DNA of 35,094 nucleotides, taken from NCBI GenBank assembly GCA_902569285.1, contig CACFTS010000008.1, positions 1 to 35,094 of the forward strand, in the 5' to 3' direction. Positions 16,664-26,462 of this stretch are shown here, piece by piece. Numbering within the stretch: the stretch's first letter is position 1; each line of letters opens with the position of its first letter. This stretch comes from an uncultured Pelagibacteraceae bacterium (GTDB lineage: Bacteria; Pseudomonadota; Alphaproteobacteria; Pelagibacterales; Pelagibacteraceae). Both the position numbers and the translations under genes were made by a program. The notes below the pieces were generated by a model. The model saw only the letters and a list, made by a program, of their open reading frames with translations. It was not told where the DNA came from and did not search any database.

Positions 16664-18113
16664 AATGATCTTCTATTAATTGATTTAATAATCTTACTCC
16701 ATAACCCGTCGCGCCACCTGAATTTAATGCACCTCCATATTTTGAAAATGCCATTCCAGCAATGTCTAAATGAGCCCATGGTGTTTTATTTAAAATAAAC
16801 CTTTGTAAAAATTGTGCAGCTGTTGTAGATCCAGCTCCTCCAACATAATTTATATTTTGCATATCAGCATTTTTAGAATTTATTAATTTATCAAAATTTT
16901 TATGTAAAGGCATTCTCCATAATTTTTCTTCAACTTTTTCACCTACTTCAAGTAATTGTTTTGATAATTTGTCATTGTTTGAAAAAAGTCCTGCATACTC
17001 AGAGCCTAAAGAAACTATAATTGCACCAGTTAAAGTTGCTAAATCAATCATAAATTTAGGTTTAAATTTTTTCTCAGTAAAAGTTAAAGCATCAGCTAAA
17101 ACCAATCTACCTTCGGCATCAGTATTTAATACTTCAATTGTTTTGCCACTATAAGATTTAACAATATCTCCAGGTCTTTGAGCATTTCCACTTACCATAT
17201 TTTCTACAAGTCCTACAACACCAACGGCATTAATTTTTGCTTTTCTTAATGCTAAGTTTTTCATTAAACCTACTACCACTGCTGATCCGGCCATATCATA
17301 AGTCATATCTTCCATAAATTTTGCTGGTTTAAGTGAGTACCCGCCTGTATCAAAACACACTCCTTTACCAACAAAAGCTAAAGGTTTGGAATTATTTTTT
17401 GCACCGTTCCATTCAATTGTTACAAGATATGATCCTCTTATACTTCCTTGCCCTACTCCAAGCAAAGCATTCATACCTAATTTTTTTAATTTTTTTTCAT
17501 CATATATTTTTATATTTAAACCATGTTTCTTAAGAGATCTTAATCTTTTTACATACTCGTCTGGATGCAAAACATTTCCTGGCTCAGAAACTAAATCTCT
17601 AGCATAAAAAGTTCCTTCCTCTAAAGCTTTAAATTTTAATAGATTGTTAGCTGAAGGTTTATTCTTATTTCCAGATACATTTATAGTTATAAGTCTAGTG
17701 TCTTTTTTTGATTTATATTTGTTAAATTCATATGATTTTAATTTTAATCCATGAAGAAAATGTCCTGTAAAACTTTTATCTTTACTAATTATAGTATCGG
17801 AATTTATAAGGTATTCACTATTTTTTCCACAGTTTACACGTCCATAAAATTCTGCTCCTAAATTTTCTATATCAGAAGTTTTAATATTCTTTTTAATTGA
17901 AACTAAAACTATTTTTTTTTTTGAGCTAAGTTCAAAAACAAACAAATTTTTGCTCAAATCACTAGTTTTCAATAAGTCATTTATGTAAGAAAACTCAGAG
18001 TTAAATAGATGTTTTTTTAAAGGGTTTATATTAAATTTTTCATCTACAAATAAAACTAAGTTATTTGAAGGGTTTTTTGAGGTACTATTTTTATAATTAA
18101 TTTTTATTGACAT
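16656..18113 (-). CDS. pepA: Leucyl aminopeptidase, M17 family (cytosol aminopeptidase)
   Basis: A two-metal aminopeptidase of 485 residues that removes N-terminal residues in peptide turnover. The C-terminal catalytic domain has the metal-binding VGKGVCFDTGGYSLKP, MTYDMAGSAVVVG and the signature NTDAEGRLVLADAL (E334). The N-terminal domain (about 1-160) is divergent and Lys/Asn-rich, as usual. Some PepA proteins also act in DNA binding, but nothing here shows this. It is the first gene of pepA-ndk and divergent from lptF, the most common neighbour in proteobacteria. Confidence 0.95.
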   Translation of the reverse strand: MSIKINYKNSTSKNPSNNLVLFVDEKFNINPLKKHLFNSEFSYINDLLKTSDLSKNLFVFELSSKKKIVLVSIKKNIKTSDIENLGAEFYGRVNCGKNSEYLINSDTIISKDKSFTGHFLHGLKLKSYEFNKYKSKKDTRLITINVSGNKNKPSANNLLKFKALEEGTFYARDLVSEPGNVLHPDEYVKRLRSLKKHGLNIKIYDEKKLKKLGMNALLGVGQGSIRGSYLVTIEWNGAKNNSKPLAFVGKGVCFDTGGYSLKPAKFMEDMTYDMAGSAVVVGLMKNLALRKAKINAVGVVGLVENMVSGNAQRPGDIVKSYSGKTIEVLNTDAEGRLVLADALTFTEKKFKPKFMIDLATLTGAIIVSLGSEYAGLFSNNDKLSKQLLEVGEKVEEKLWRMPLHKNFDKLINSKNADMQNINYVGGAGSTTAAQFLQRFILNKTPWAHLDIAGMAFSKYGGALNSGGATGYGVRLLNQLIEDHYE

Positions 18114-18251
18114 AATTATTGATAATTTTTTAACTAATATTATTTTTAAGCCTTATTTTTATTGACATTTTTAATAAATATGTACCTTAGGTTGTATTTA
18201 AATTGTAAACTAATAGTTGAAAATATATATGTATTATTTTGTCAGATTTCA
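18114..18251. other. Divergent pepA/lptF intergenic region (longest gap, 138 bp)
   Basis: AT-rich spacer presumed to hold the promoters of pepA (minus) and the lptF-rsmA cluster (plus). A consensus TTGACA occurs at 18162-18167 on the plus strand, but I find no good -10 at 16-18 bases from it. Several TATA-like hexamers nearer the lptF ATG are not distinctive. No stable hairpin or RNA gene is visible. The in-frame extension upstream of lptF here does not look like protein of that family. Confidence 0.5.
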
Positions 18252-19382
18252 ATGAAAAAAATATTATTTAGGAAATTATTATCAGATTGTTTAGTCTTTT
18301 TTTTCATAAGTCTTTTTTCCACTAGTATTATTATTTGGGTATTTCAGGCTGTAAACTTTCTAGATATAATTGTTGAAGATGGACGAGATTATTTAGTTTA
18401 TATTAATTTTTCATTACTAAATTTTCCAAAAATTTTAACCAAAGTAATTCCTTTTATCTTATTTTTTAGCTTTTTATATATCATCGCTAAATATGAAATA
18501 AAAAATGAATTAATCATTTTCTGGAATTTTGGAGTAAACAAAATTGAACTTGTTAATTTTTTTATAAAATTTTCAATTTTAATAATGATCATTCAAATAT
18601 TGCTTACTGCATTAATTGTTCCTAAAACTCAAGATTTAGCAAGATCGTTCTTAAGAACTTCTTCAATTAATTTTTTTGAAAATTTTATTAAGCCTAAAGT
18701 CTTTAATGCAACTTTAAAAGGTTTAACAATTTACAGTGATTCAAAAGATAAAAATGGTAATTTAAAAGAAATATATCTCAAAAAAGGTTCAGAGAATAAT
18801 TTTCAAATTACCTATGCAAAAAAAGGTGGTTTTAAAAAAATTGGAAATAATACATATTTAGAATTGTATTTAGGTGAAACTATAAGTGTAGTTAATGATA
18901 AAATTACAAGCTTTAAATTTTCTAAATCAGATTTTAATTTAACTAATTTTGATGATAACACTACTACTTACAAAAAAACACAAGAAGTAGCGACGATTGA
19001 TCTAATAAAATGCTACCATAATTTAATGAATTTTAATTTTTTAAAAATAGAAAAAAATTTCAAAGTTGAAAATTGTAGAAAAGATAACATAAATAATATA
19101 TTAAAAGAATTGTATAAAAGAATTATTATCCCTCTTTATATACCTGTCCTAATACTTATTTCTTTATTATTAATTACTAAATCTAAAGAAAATACAAATT
19201 ATTTTAAACATCGTTTTTTAATTTTTTTAATGGGATTAAGTGCAATTATTATTTCAGAAATGACTATAAGATTTATAGATAATGATTTTTATAAAAATAT
19301 AAAAATTTTTATAATACCAATTATTTTAATCATAAGTTTATATTCATTATTTTTATTTAAATTTAAATTTATAAAACATTAA
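18252..19382 (+). CDS. lptF: LPS export ABC transporter permease LptF
   Basis: One of two YjgP/YjgQ-family permeases that, with the LptB ATPase, extract LPS from the inner membrane and push it to LptC/LptA. The start is ATG 18252 (MKKILFRKLLSDCLVFFF, 376 residues); the 30 upstream in-frame codons are intergenic. Transmembrane segments lie at about 10-32, 55-78 and 95-120, then a periplasmic beta-jellyroll domain (about 130-280), then three C-terminal membrane segments (about 290-375). It is followed by lptG with a 2-bp gap. Assigned LptF rather than LptG because it is the first of the pair, as usual. Confidence 0.9.
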   Translation: MKKILFRKLLSDCLVFFFISLFSTSIIIWVFQAVNFLDIIVEDGRDYLVYINFSLLNFPKILTKVIPFILFFSFLYIIAKYEIKNELIIFWNFGVNKIELVNFFIKFSILIMIIQILLTALIVPKTQDLARSFLRTSSINFFENFIKPKVFNATLKGLTIYSDSKDKNGNLKEIYLKKGSENNFQITYAKKGGFKKIGNNTYLELYLGETISVVNDKITSFKFSKSDFNLTNFDDNTTTYKKTQEVATIDLIKCYHNLMNFNFLKIEKNFKVENCRKDNINNILKELYKRIIIPLYIPVLILISLLLITKSKENTNYFKHRFLIFLMGLSAIIISEMTIRFIDNDFYKNIKIFIIPIILIISLYSLFLFKFKFIKH

Positions 19383-19384
19383 AA

Positions 19385-20458
19385 ATGAAAACATACACGC
19401 AATTTTTAATAAAAGTTTATTTAACATCTTTACTTAATGTTTTTTTTATATTTTTCAGTTTAATTCTTATTCTTAATTTACTAACAGAATTAGATTTTTT
19501 TAAAGGAATAGAAGTTAACTCCTTCTTGCCTCTATATTTATCTTTAATAAATACTCCAATGTTTGTTTTTGAAATGTTTCCATTTATATTTTTAATATCT
19601 ACTCAATTTTTTTTTAATAATTTATTTCATAATAATGAATTGAATATATTTAAATATTCAGGACTTAAAAATTCAAAAATTTTTTCAATCCTCGCTATCA
19701 CAACATTTTTTTTAGGTATTCTAATAATTTCAATTTATTATAATTTGTCATCTAATTTAAAAAATTTTTATTTAGGATTAAAATCAAATTATACCACTGA
19801 TGATAAGTACCTCGCAGTAATTACAAATAATGGACTGTGGATTAAAGATATTCAAAATGAAAAAACATTAATGATTAATGCGGCTTCTGTAAATCAAAAC
19901 GAACTTTTAGATGCTTATATTTCTGAATTTGACAAAAATTATGAGATAATCAGAAATATAAAAAGTAAAAAAATTGATATCTCCAAAAAAGAATGGATTA
20001 TTCATAACGCTGAAATTTATGTTAAAAACAATAGGGAATTTGTAGGACTTCTTAATATTAAAACCAATTTTAACTATGAAATTATACAAAATTTATTTTC
20101 AAACTTGTCCTCTCTTTCAGTTTTAGAATTAATTGAAATGAGAGATAATTATAAAAGACTAAACTATTCACTTACAGAAATTGACCTTCAATTATTAAAG
20201 TTGATTTCTTTTCCATTATATTTTGTCTTAATGGCTATATTTTCAGGAATAATCATGATGAATACTAAAAATTTTAAAAGTAAAAATTTAAAAATTACAA
20301 TTGGTCTTTTTTTATCTGTTTTAATATATTATATAAATAATTTTTTTTACGTTCTAGGAACCTCTGAAAAAATCAATATAATTAGCTCAGTTTTTATTCC
20401 ATTATTGTTTTTTACTTTAATTAACTTCATATTTTTAAGAAATTTAAATGCTAAATAA
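19385..20458 (+). CDS. lptG: LPS export ABC transporter permease LptG
   Basis: The partner permease of LptF in the LptBFG extractor, 357 residues. It has the same plan: membrane segments at about 12-35, 55-80 and 98-120, a periplasmic domain of about 150 residues (with DKYLAVITNNGLWIKD, typical of the YjgQ jellyroll), and three membrane segments from about 260 to the end. The last 11 bp overlap lptD, so the inner-membrane extractor and the outer-membrane translocon are encoded together. The proteins are poorly conserved and Lys/Asn/Ile-rich, but the pairing and topology are clear. Confidence 0.9.
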   Translation: MKTYTQFLIKVYLTSLLNVFFIFFSLILILNLLTELDFFKGIEVNSFLPLYLSLINTPMFVFEMFPFIFLISTQFFFNNLFHNNELNIFKYSGLKNSKIFSILAITTFFLGILIISIYYNLSSNLKNFYLGLKSNYTTDDKYLAVITNNGLWIKDIQNEKTLMINAASVNQNELLDAYISEFDKNYEIIRNIKSKKIDISKKEWIIHNAEIYVKNNREFVGLLNIKTNFNYEIIQNLFSNLSSLSVLELIEMRDNYKRLNYSLTEIDLQLLKLISFPLYFVLMAIFSGIIMMNTKNFKSKNLKITIGLFLSVLIYYINNFFYVLGTSEKINIISSVFIPLLFFTLINFIFLRNLNAK

Positions 20459-22880
20459 AATTTTAATTCTTTTTGTAATAATTTTAAATAATTTTATTTT
20501 TTCAAATTCTTTTAGTGCTGATCAAATAAATTTTGATGTAACAGAAATAGAAATTCTTGATGGAGGTAAAAAAATTATAGGAAAAAAACGTGGTACAATA
20601 ACAACAAATGATGGAATTACAATTAATGCTGATGAATTTGAATATGATAAAATTAATAATATTTTGAGTGCAAATGGTAATATTAAAATTGAAGATACAA
20701 TAAATGATTATAATATTTTATCTGAGAACGTTATATATTTTAAAAATAGTGAAAAAATTAATATTAAAGGTAAATCAAATTCATTAATATATTCTAACTA
20801 TAACTTTAAAACAAAAGATATAACTATTTTAAGAGACGAACTGATTATAAAATCAGACAAACCTGCAACAATCATAGATAAAAAAAATCAAACACTTTAT
20901 GAAATAAGTAAATTTAGCTATTCACTTAAAGATGAAATATTAAAAGGTGAAAAAATTTTTATTAATACAAAATTTAATCAACCTTTTAGTGATAAATATT
21001 TTTTTAAAAGTGCTATCTTTAATTTAAAAGATCAAAGCTACATAGCTCAAGATATTAATATTGATTTAAAAAAAGATATTTTTGGTAATGAAGATAATGA
21101 TCCAAGATTTAAAGGTGTATCTTCGTCTAGTAAAAAAGGTGTTACTATTATAGACAAAGGTGTTTTTACCAGTTGTAAAAAAAAAGACAAATGTCCTCCT
21201 TGGGTAGTTCAAGCAAAAAAAGTTACGTATGACAAGAATAAAAAACAAATAATATATGATGATGCTTTATTAAAAGTTTACGACATTCCTATAATGTATT
21301 TTCCAAAGTTTTTTCATCCTGGTCCAACAGTTAAAAGACAATCAGGTATTTTAATTCCACATATTAATAATTCAAATATTTTAGGGTCTTCATTACAAAT
21401 ACCTTACTTTCATGTTATATCAGACAACAAAGATTTAACCTTTAAACCGACAATCTTTGACAAAAGTATATTTATGTTTCAAAACGAATACAGACAACAG
21501 AATAAAAGATCATTTTTTATTGCAGATTTTAATATTACAGATGGATATAAATCTAAAAAAGAAGGAGAAAAAAATACCTTAACTCATTTATTTTCTAAAT
21601 TTGAATCTGATTTAGATTTTGAAAACTTTATTGAAAGCTCATTAAATATTTCTGTTCAAAAAGTAAATAATGACACTTACCTAAAAATTTTTGACACAAA
21701 TATTGTAGACACAAAGTTAAAGCCTGATAATTTTGACACTCTTACTTCGGGCATAGAATTAGATTTAGAACACGAAAAATTTGCATTTAATACTGGTTTC
21801 ACTGCGTATGAAGATCTTTCCAAACAAAATAGTGATCGTTATCAGTTTATTTTACCTTATTACAATCTTTCAAAAAGTTTTTTCAATAATAATAATTTTG
21901 GCTCATTTGATTTCTTGTCACAGGGTGACAATATCTTAAAAGATACTAATAGTCTTAGATCAAGAATGATAAATAATTTAAATATCCAAAGTTATGATAT
22001 TATTTCAAAAAATGGTTTTAAAAATAATTTTAATTATTATCTAAAAAATACAGTCACTGCAGGAAAAAATAATGCTGAATATGATTCAAGCCCACATATT
22101 AAATTAATGAATATATTTGAAATGCAATCAAGTTTTCCACTTATTAAGATGGATGATAATTATATTAATTATATAAACCCAAAATTGTCTTTACGATTTA
22201 ATCCTTCTGAAATGAAGACTTCTTCAAATAAAAATAGAAAAATAAACAATGATAATATATTTAATATAGATAGATTGGGTTTAATAGACACACTCGAATC
22301 TGGTCAAAATCTAACTTTGGGAATAGATTACAAAAAAGAAAAATTAAACAATATTAACAAATATTTTGAAGTAAAACTTGGCACAGTATTAAGAGCAAAA
22401 GCAAATAATAATATACCAACAAATACTACTTTAGATCAAAAAAACTCAAACTATTTTGGTAAACTTACAAATAGTTTTAATGACAATTTTAGTTTAAATT
22501 ATGAGTTTTCAGTTGATAACAACCTTAATAAACTTGAATACAACTCAATTGGTACAACTATTTCAAAAAATAATTTTGTTACAACATTTAATTATATTGA
22601 AGAAAATGGTGCAATTGGAAGTTCAAATATTTTGGAAAATACTACATCTTTTAATTTTGATGAACAAAATTTTTTATTATTTAGAACAAGAAAAAATAGA
22701 GAAATAGATTTAACTGAATATTATGATTTAATTTATGAATATAAAAATGATTGTTTAGTAGCAGGTATTAAATACAACAAGACTTATTATAATGATAGAG
22801 ATTTAGAACCGACAGAAGATTTTATGTTTAGCATAACATTAATTCCTATGACATCTATTGAACAAAAAATTGTAAATTAA
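20448..22880 (+). CDS. lptD: LPS assembly protein LptD (outer-membrane translocon)
   Basis: LptD inserts LPS into the outer leaflet of the outer membrane, together with LptE. It has 810 residues. A signal peptide (about 1-23, ending NSFSA) is followed by the OstA/LptA-like periplasmic jellyroll (about 25-170) with ADEFEYDKINNILSANGNI, then a large beta-barrel domain opening with YDIPIMYFPKFFHPGPTVKR. I count three cysteines: C243 and C249 in SCKKKDKCP, and C769 near the C-terminus. This could allow a disulfide between the N-terminal part and the barrel, as in E. coli LptD, but with fewer cysteines. surA follows 4 bp downstream; SurA is the chaperone needed for LptD folding. Confidence 0.93.
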   Translation: MLNKILILFVIILNNFIFSNSFSADQINFDVTEIEILDGGKKIIGKKRGTITTNDGITINADEFEYDKINNILSANGNIKIEDTINDYNILSENVIYFKNSEKINIKGKSNSLIYSNYNFKTKDITILRDELIIKSDKPATIIDKKNQTLYEISKFSYSLKDEILKGEKIFINTKFNQPFSDKYFFKSAIFNLKDQSYIAQDINIDLKKDIFGNEDNDPRFKGVSSSSKKGVTIIDKGVFTSCKKKDKCPPWVVQAKKVTYDKNKKQIIYDDALLKVYDIPIMYFPKFFHPGPTVKRQSGILIPHINNSNILGSSLQIPYFHVISDNKDLTFKPTIFDKSIFMFQNEYRQQNKRSFFIADFNITDGYKSKKEGEKNTLTHLFSKFESDLDFENFIESSLNISVQKVNNDTYLKIFDTNIVDTKLKPDNFDTLTSGIELDLEHEKFAFNTGFTAYEDLSKQNSDRYQFILPYYNLSKSFFNNNNFGSFDFLSQGDNILKDTNSLRSRMINNLNIQSYDIISKNGFKNNFNYYLKNTVTAGKNNAEYDSSPHIKLMNIFEMQSSFPLIKMDDNYINYINPKLSLRFNPSEMKTSSNKNRKINNDNIFNIDRLGLIDTLESGQNLTLGIDYKKEKLNNINKYFEVKLGTVLRAKANNNIPTNTTLDQKNSNYFGKLTNSFNDNFSLNYEFSVDNNLNKLEYNSIGTTISKNNFVTTFNYIEENGAIGSSNILENTTSFNFDEQNFLLFRTRKNREIDLTEYYDLIYEYKNDCLVAGIKYNKTYYNDRDLEPTEDFMFSITLIPMTSIEQKIVN

Positions 22881-22884
22881 TTTT

Positions 22885-23826
22885 ATGAATATTGCAAATT
22901 TTTTAAAATTTATATTGATAATATTATTATTTTTAATTCATAATTTTAAAAATTTACAGGCTGTAGAAAATAAAATTTTATTTAAAATCGATAACGAAAT
23001 AATTACAACAATTGATATTTACGAAGAAATAAAATTTTTAAAAGCATTTAATCCTGAAGTTAATAATCTAAGTGATAAAGAATTATTTGAAATTTCAAAA
23101 AATTCTATACTTAGAGATAAAATAAAAAAAATTGAAATATCAAACTATGTAGATGAAGTTAAAGTAATTGATGAATTTTTATTAAAATTAATTAAAAAAA
23201 AGTATTCAAAAATTGGTCTAAATTCAATAAATAATTTTGAAAATTATTTAAAAAATTATAATCTAAATATTGACCTAATAAAAGAAAAGTTTGCTATAGA
23301 ATTAATTTGGAATGATTTAATTTTACAAAAATTTAGTTCTAAAATAATAATAGATAAAGATAAAATTAAAAAAGAAATTTTAAAAAATCCCAAAAAGACA
23401 CAAAAAGAAATATTACTTTCAGAAATTGTTTTTAATGTTTCAAAAAAATCTGAATATAAAAAAAAATATGAAAAAATTCTTACGGATATAAAACAAACAG
23501 GATTTAAAAATGCAGCTTTAATACATAGTATTTCAAATACATCCTCTGTGGGTGGGTCTATTGGCTGGATAAAAGAAGACAATTTAAACAAAACTATAAA
23601 AGAAGAAATTTCAAATTTAGAAAAAGGTCAATATTCAAATCCAATATTAACTTCATCTGGTTTTCTTATAATAAAAATTGAAGATAAAAAAGAATATAAA
23701 CTAGAATTTAATTTAAATGATAAGATTAATGAATTAATTCAATTTAAAAGAAATGAACAACTAAACCAATTTTCAAACATATATTTTAATAAAGTAAAAA
23801 AAAATTTAATATTTGATGATTTATAA
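22885..23826 (+). CDS. surA: SurA-like periplasmic peptidyl-prolyl isomerase/chaperone
   Basis: A 313-residue exported protein. The signal peptide is about residues 5-27 (NFLKFILIILLFLIHNF). It is followed by the SurA N-terminal chaperone region (VENKILFKIDNEIITTIDIYEEIKFL) and one parvulin domain (about 170-270) with ILLSEIVF, SVGGSIGWIKE and the GQYSNPILTSSGFLIIKI core. E. coli SurA has two parvulin domains and 428 residues, so this is the short single-parvulin form. The location directly after lptD supports the role of escorting LptD and other beta-barrels to the outer membrane. It overlaps pdxA by 11 bp. Confidence 0.87.
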   Translation: MNIANFLKFILIILLFLIHNFKNLQAVENKILFKIDNEIITTIDIYEEIKFLKAFNPEVNNLSDKELFEISKNSILRDKIKKIEISNYVDEVKVIDEFLLKLIKKKYSKIGLNSINNFENYLKNYNLNIDLIKEKFAIELIWNDLILQKFSSKIIIDKDKIKKEILKNPKKTQKEILLSEIVFNVSKKSEYKKKYEKILTDIKQTGFKNAALIHSISNTSSVGGSIGWIKEDNLNKTIKEEISNLEKGQYSNPILTSSGFLIIKIEDKKEYKLEFNLNDKINELIQFKRNEQLNQFSNIYFNKVKKNLIFDDL

Positions 23827-24784
23827 ACCAATAATTATAGTTGCTGGTGAACCAAATAGTATTTTTCTTGAAATTTTTTTTAAAGCATTAACTTATAAAA
23901 AGTTTAAAAGTCCAATTATTTTAATTGCATCTTTAAATTTATTAAAACTTCAAATGAAAAAACTAAATATAAAAAAAAATATTAAATTACTAAATTCCAT
24001 TAAATTAAACGAATACAAATTAAATAATAAATCAATCAATTTAATTAATATAAACTATAATCCGCAAAAGCCTTTCGAGAACGTTTCTTCAAAATCTAAT
24101 CATTATATTGAACAATCTTTCGAATTAGCTATTAAAATTTTACAAAAAAAAATAACAAACAAATTTATTAACGGACCTATTTCTAAAAAATTTTTTTTAA
24201 AAAAGAAGTTTTTAGGTATTACAGAATATTTATCTAATAAAACTAATACTAAAAATTTCGCAATGTTAATTTATAATAAAAACTTGTCAGTCTGTCCGAT
24301 AACTACACACTTACCTTTAAAACAAGTTTCAAAAAAAATTAATAAAAAATTAATCATCCAAAAAATTAAATTAATCAATATTTTTTTTAAAAAATATATT
24401 AGAAAAAAACCTAAAATTGCAATAACAGGATTAAACCCACATTGTGAAACAATTGATTCATTTAATGAAGATCAAAAAATATTAAAACCTACAATAAAAC
24501 ATTTATCTAAATTAAAATATAAAGTATCAGGACCTTTTGCTGCAGATACAATTTTTTTAAAAAAAAATAGAAAAAAATATGATGTAATTGTAGGAATGTA
24601 TCATGATCAAGTATTAACACCTATTAAAACTTTATTTGAATATGATGCTATTAATATTACTTTGGGTCTTCCATTTATTAGAATTTCTCCAGACCATGGC
24701 CCAAATGAAAAAATGCTTGGTAAAAATTTATCAAATCCATTAAGTTTAATAAAAGCAATAACATTTTTAGAATCTCAAAAGTGA
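23816..24784 (+). CDS. pdxA: 4-hydroxythreonine-4-phosphate dehydrogenase PdxA
   Basis: PdxA oxidises 4-phosphohydroxy-L-threonine in the DXP-dependent route to pyridoxal phosphate. It has 322 residues from ATG 23816 (a TTG one codon earlier is less likely). Metal-binding histidines are kept in THLPLKQVS, GLNPHCETID and ISPDHGPNE; NGPISKKFF and GMYHDQVLTPIKTL are also recognisable. The usual N-terminal GEPAGIGPE motif is altered to GEPNSIFLE, and the whole protein is divergent and very Lys-rich. The surA-pdxA-rsmA order is classical. It overlaps rsmA as GTGA. Confidence 0.9.
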   Translation: MIYKPIIIVAGEPNSIFLEIFFKALTYKKFKSPIILIASLNLLKLQMKKLNIKKNIKLLNSIKLNEYKLNNKSINLININYNPQKPFENVSSKSNHYIEQSFELAIKILQKKITNKFINGPISKKFFLKKKFLGITEYLSNKTNTKNFAMLIYNKNLSVCPITTHLPLKQVSKKINKKLIIQKIKLINIFFKKYIRKKPKIAITGLNPHCETIDSFNEDQKILKPTIKHLSKLKYKVSGPFAADTIFLKKNRKKYDVIVGMYHDQVLTPIKTLFEYDAINITLGLPFIRISPDHGPNEKMLGKNLSNPLSLIKAITFLESQK

Positions 24785-25569
24785 TTAAAGCAAAAAAAAG
24801 TTTGGGTCAAAACTTTTTAACAGATCAAAATATACTTAAAAAAATAGTTGAGATAACAAAAATTAGCAATCAATCAATTCTTGAAGTAGGACCTGGAACT
24901 GGAAATCTAACTTCATATATTTTAAAAAATAATCCTAAAAAAATATTTGTTATAGAAAAAGATGAAAATTTAGCATCTTTTTTAGCTGATGAATTTAAAG
25001 ATAAAATAATAATTATTAATAAAGATATTTTAAAAGTTAATGAAAAAAACCTTGATAAAGAAAAGTTAATTGTTTTTGGAAATCTTCCTTACAATATCTC
25101 AACTGAAATATTATGTAAATGGATATTAAATTTAGATAGTAATTATTTTTGGTTTAACTGCTTAATTTTAATGTTTCAAAAAGAAGTTGCGGACAGAATT
25201 ATTTCAAATTTTAATTCATCTAAATATGGAAGATTATCAATATTAGCTAATTGGAAATTAAATATAGAAAAAATTTGTGATATCAAATCAAATAGTTTTT
25301 CTCCAAGACCAAAAGTTAGTAGTTCTTTATTACTTTTTAAACCAAAAAAAGTTTTTTATGCTATCAAAAATCCAAAAAATTTAGAAAAAATAACTAGAGT
25401 TTTTTTTAGTCAACGCAGAAAAATGTTAAAAAAACCATATAATCAAATGTTTAATGGTAATTTAGAAATTATAAACAAATTAAAAATCAATTTAAATTTA
25501 AGGCCTCAGAATTTAAATTTTGATACTTATTACAAATTGACAAAAGAATATGAAAAATTAAGATGTTAA
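24781..25569 (+). CDS. rsmA: 16S rRNA dimethyladenosine transferase RsmA (KsgA)
   Basis: RsmA dimethylates two adjacent adenines in the 3' terminal hairpin of 16S rRNA late in 30S assembly, using SAM. It has 262 residues, starting at GTG 24781 within the pdxA stop (GTGA). Motifs are [14 protein letters not shown], the SAM-binding [13 protein letters not shown], the catalytic GNLPYNIST, and [12 protein letters not shown] with FFSQRRKML in the C-terminal part. Its 3' end overlaps the convergent gmk by 12 bp. Confidence 0.96.
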   Translation: MIKAKKSLGQNFLTDQNILKKIVEITKISNQSILEVGPGTGNLTSYILKNNPKKIFVIEKDENLASFLADEFKDKIIIINKDILKVNEKNLDKEKLIVFGNLPYNISTEILCKWILNLDSNYFWFNCLILMFQKEVADRIISNFNSSKYGRLSILANWKLNIEKICDIKSNSFSPRPKVSSSLLLFKPKKVFYAIKNPKNLEKITRVFFSQRRKMLKKPYNQMFNGNLEIINKLKINLNLRPQNLNFDTYYKLTKEYEKLRC

Positions 25570-26190
25570 CTTTTCAACATGACTTCTAATAAAATTTTTA
25601 TCATAATCTTTTGAACTATTATTTATCTCTGCTTCTATCAAATTATAAATTTTAGAATAACAGTTATCTAAATTATCATTAACCACTACATAGTCATAAT
25701 TAATCCAACGCAATACATCATGACCAAACTGTTTCATTCTTTCTTCAACAATTAACTTATCTTTCATATCTCTACTAGACAATCTTTCAAATAAAACTTT
25801 TTTGCTCGGTGGTAAGATAAAAAAAGTGATTAATTTATAATCTAGTTTTTTATTCTTTATTTGCTCTGCACCTTGCCAATCAATATCAAATAAAACATTT
25901 TTTCCTTTATTTAAATTATTAATTACAGGAGTTTTTGTTGATCCATAAAAATTATTAAAAACTTTAGCATATTCTAAAAACTCTTGATTTTTTATAAGTC
26001 TTTTAAATTCAACCTCATCTACAAAATAGTAATTTTTATTTGGAATTTCATTAGCTCTAGGTTTTCTAGTTGTATGAGAAATAGATATTTCAAAATTGAC
26101 TAATTTGGATAATAAACTAACCAATGTAGTTTTACCAGCTCCAGACGGAGAGGATAAAATAATCATTACCCCATCATTCTCTCTGGGCAT
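25558..26190 (-). CDS. gmk: Guanylate kinase
   Basis: Gmk phosphorylates GMP to GDP. It has 210 residues from ATG 26190; a TTG one codon upstream is less likely. Motifs are the P-loop [14 protein letters not shown], the GMP-binding [27 protein letters not shown], and [13 protein letters not shown]. It lies 8 bp downstream of acpP in the fabD-fabG-acpP-gmk run. gmk after acpP is not the commonest arrangement, and mltG/fabF, often placed after acpP, are absent. Confidence 0.96.
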   Translation of the reverse strand: MPRENDGVMIILSSPSGAGKTTLVSLLSKLVNFEISISHTTRKPRANEIPNKNYYFVDEVEFKRLIKNQEFLEYAKVFNNFYGSTKTPVINNLNKGKNVLFDIDWQGAEQIKNKKLDYKLITFFILPPSKKVLFERLSSRDMKDKLIVEERMKQFGHDVLRWINYDYVVVNDNLDNCYSKIYNLIEAEINNSSKDYDKNFIRSHVEKLTS

Positions 26191-26198
26191 CAAAAAAA

Positions 26199-26438
26199 TT
26201 AATTTGCTTTTCCTTCAATAAACTTCACAGCATCACCAACTGTTAAAATTTTCTCAGCTTCACTATCAGAAATTTCTGAACCAAATTCCTCTTCAAAAGC
26301 CATTACTAATTCAACTGTATCTAAACTATCAGCTCCTAAATCATCTATGAAGCTAGACTCTTCAGTTACTTTGGTCTCATCAATACCTAAATGATCTGCT
26401 ACTATCTTTTTTACTTTGCTTGAAACATCTTCTGACAT
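26199..26438 (-). CDS. acpP: Acyl carrier protein
   Basis: ACP carries growing acyl chains on a 4'-phosphopantetheine arm. It has 79 residues, highly acidic, with the modification site Ser38 in [14 protein letters not shown]. The ATG at 26438 has a good ribosome site AAGGA 6 bases upstream. A separate promoter appears to lie in the 48-bp gap after fabG, fitting the high demand for this protein. It is one of the best conserved proteins in the window. Confidence 0.98.
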   Translation of the reverse strand: MSEDVSSKVKKIVADHLGIDETKVTEESSFIDDLGADSLDTVELVMAFEEEFGSEISDSEAEKILTVGDAVKFIEGKAN

Positions 26439-26462
26439 ATTGATCCTTTTTGTTTTAAATTC

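Noticed and set aside
18162..18251. Thirty extra N-terminal codons on lptF
   Set aside because: The sequence is AT-rich intergenic DNA with a TTGACA box; ATG 18252 gives the expected cytoplasmic start before the first membrane helix.
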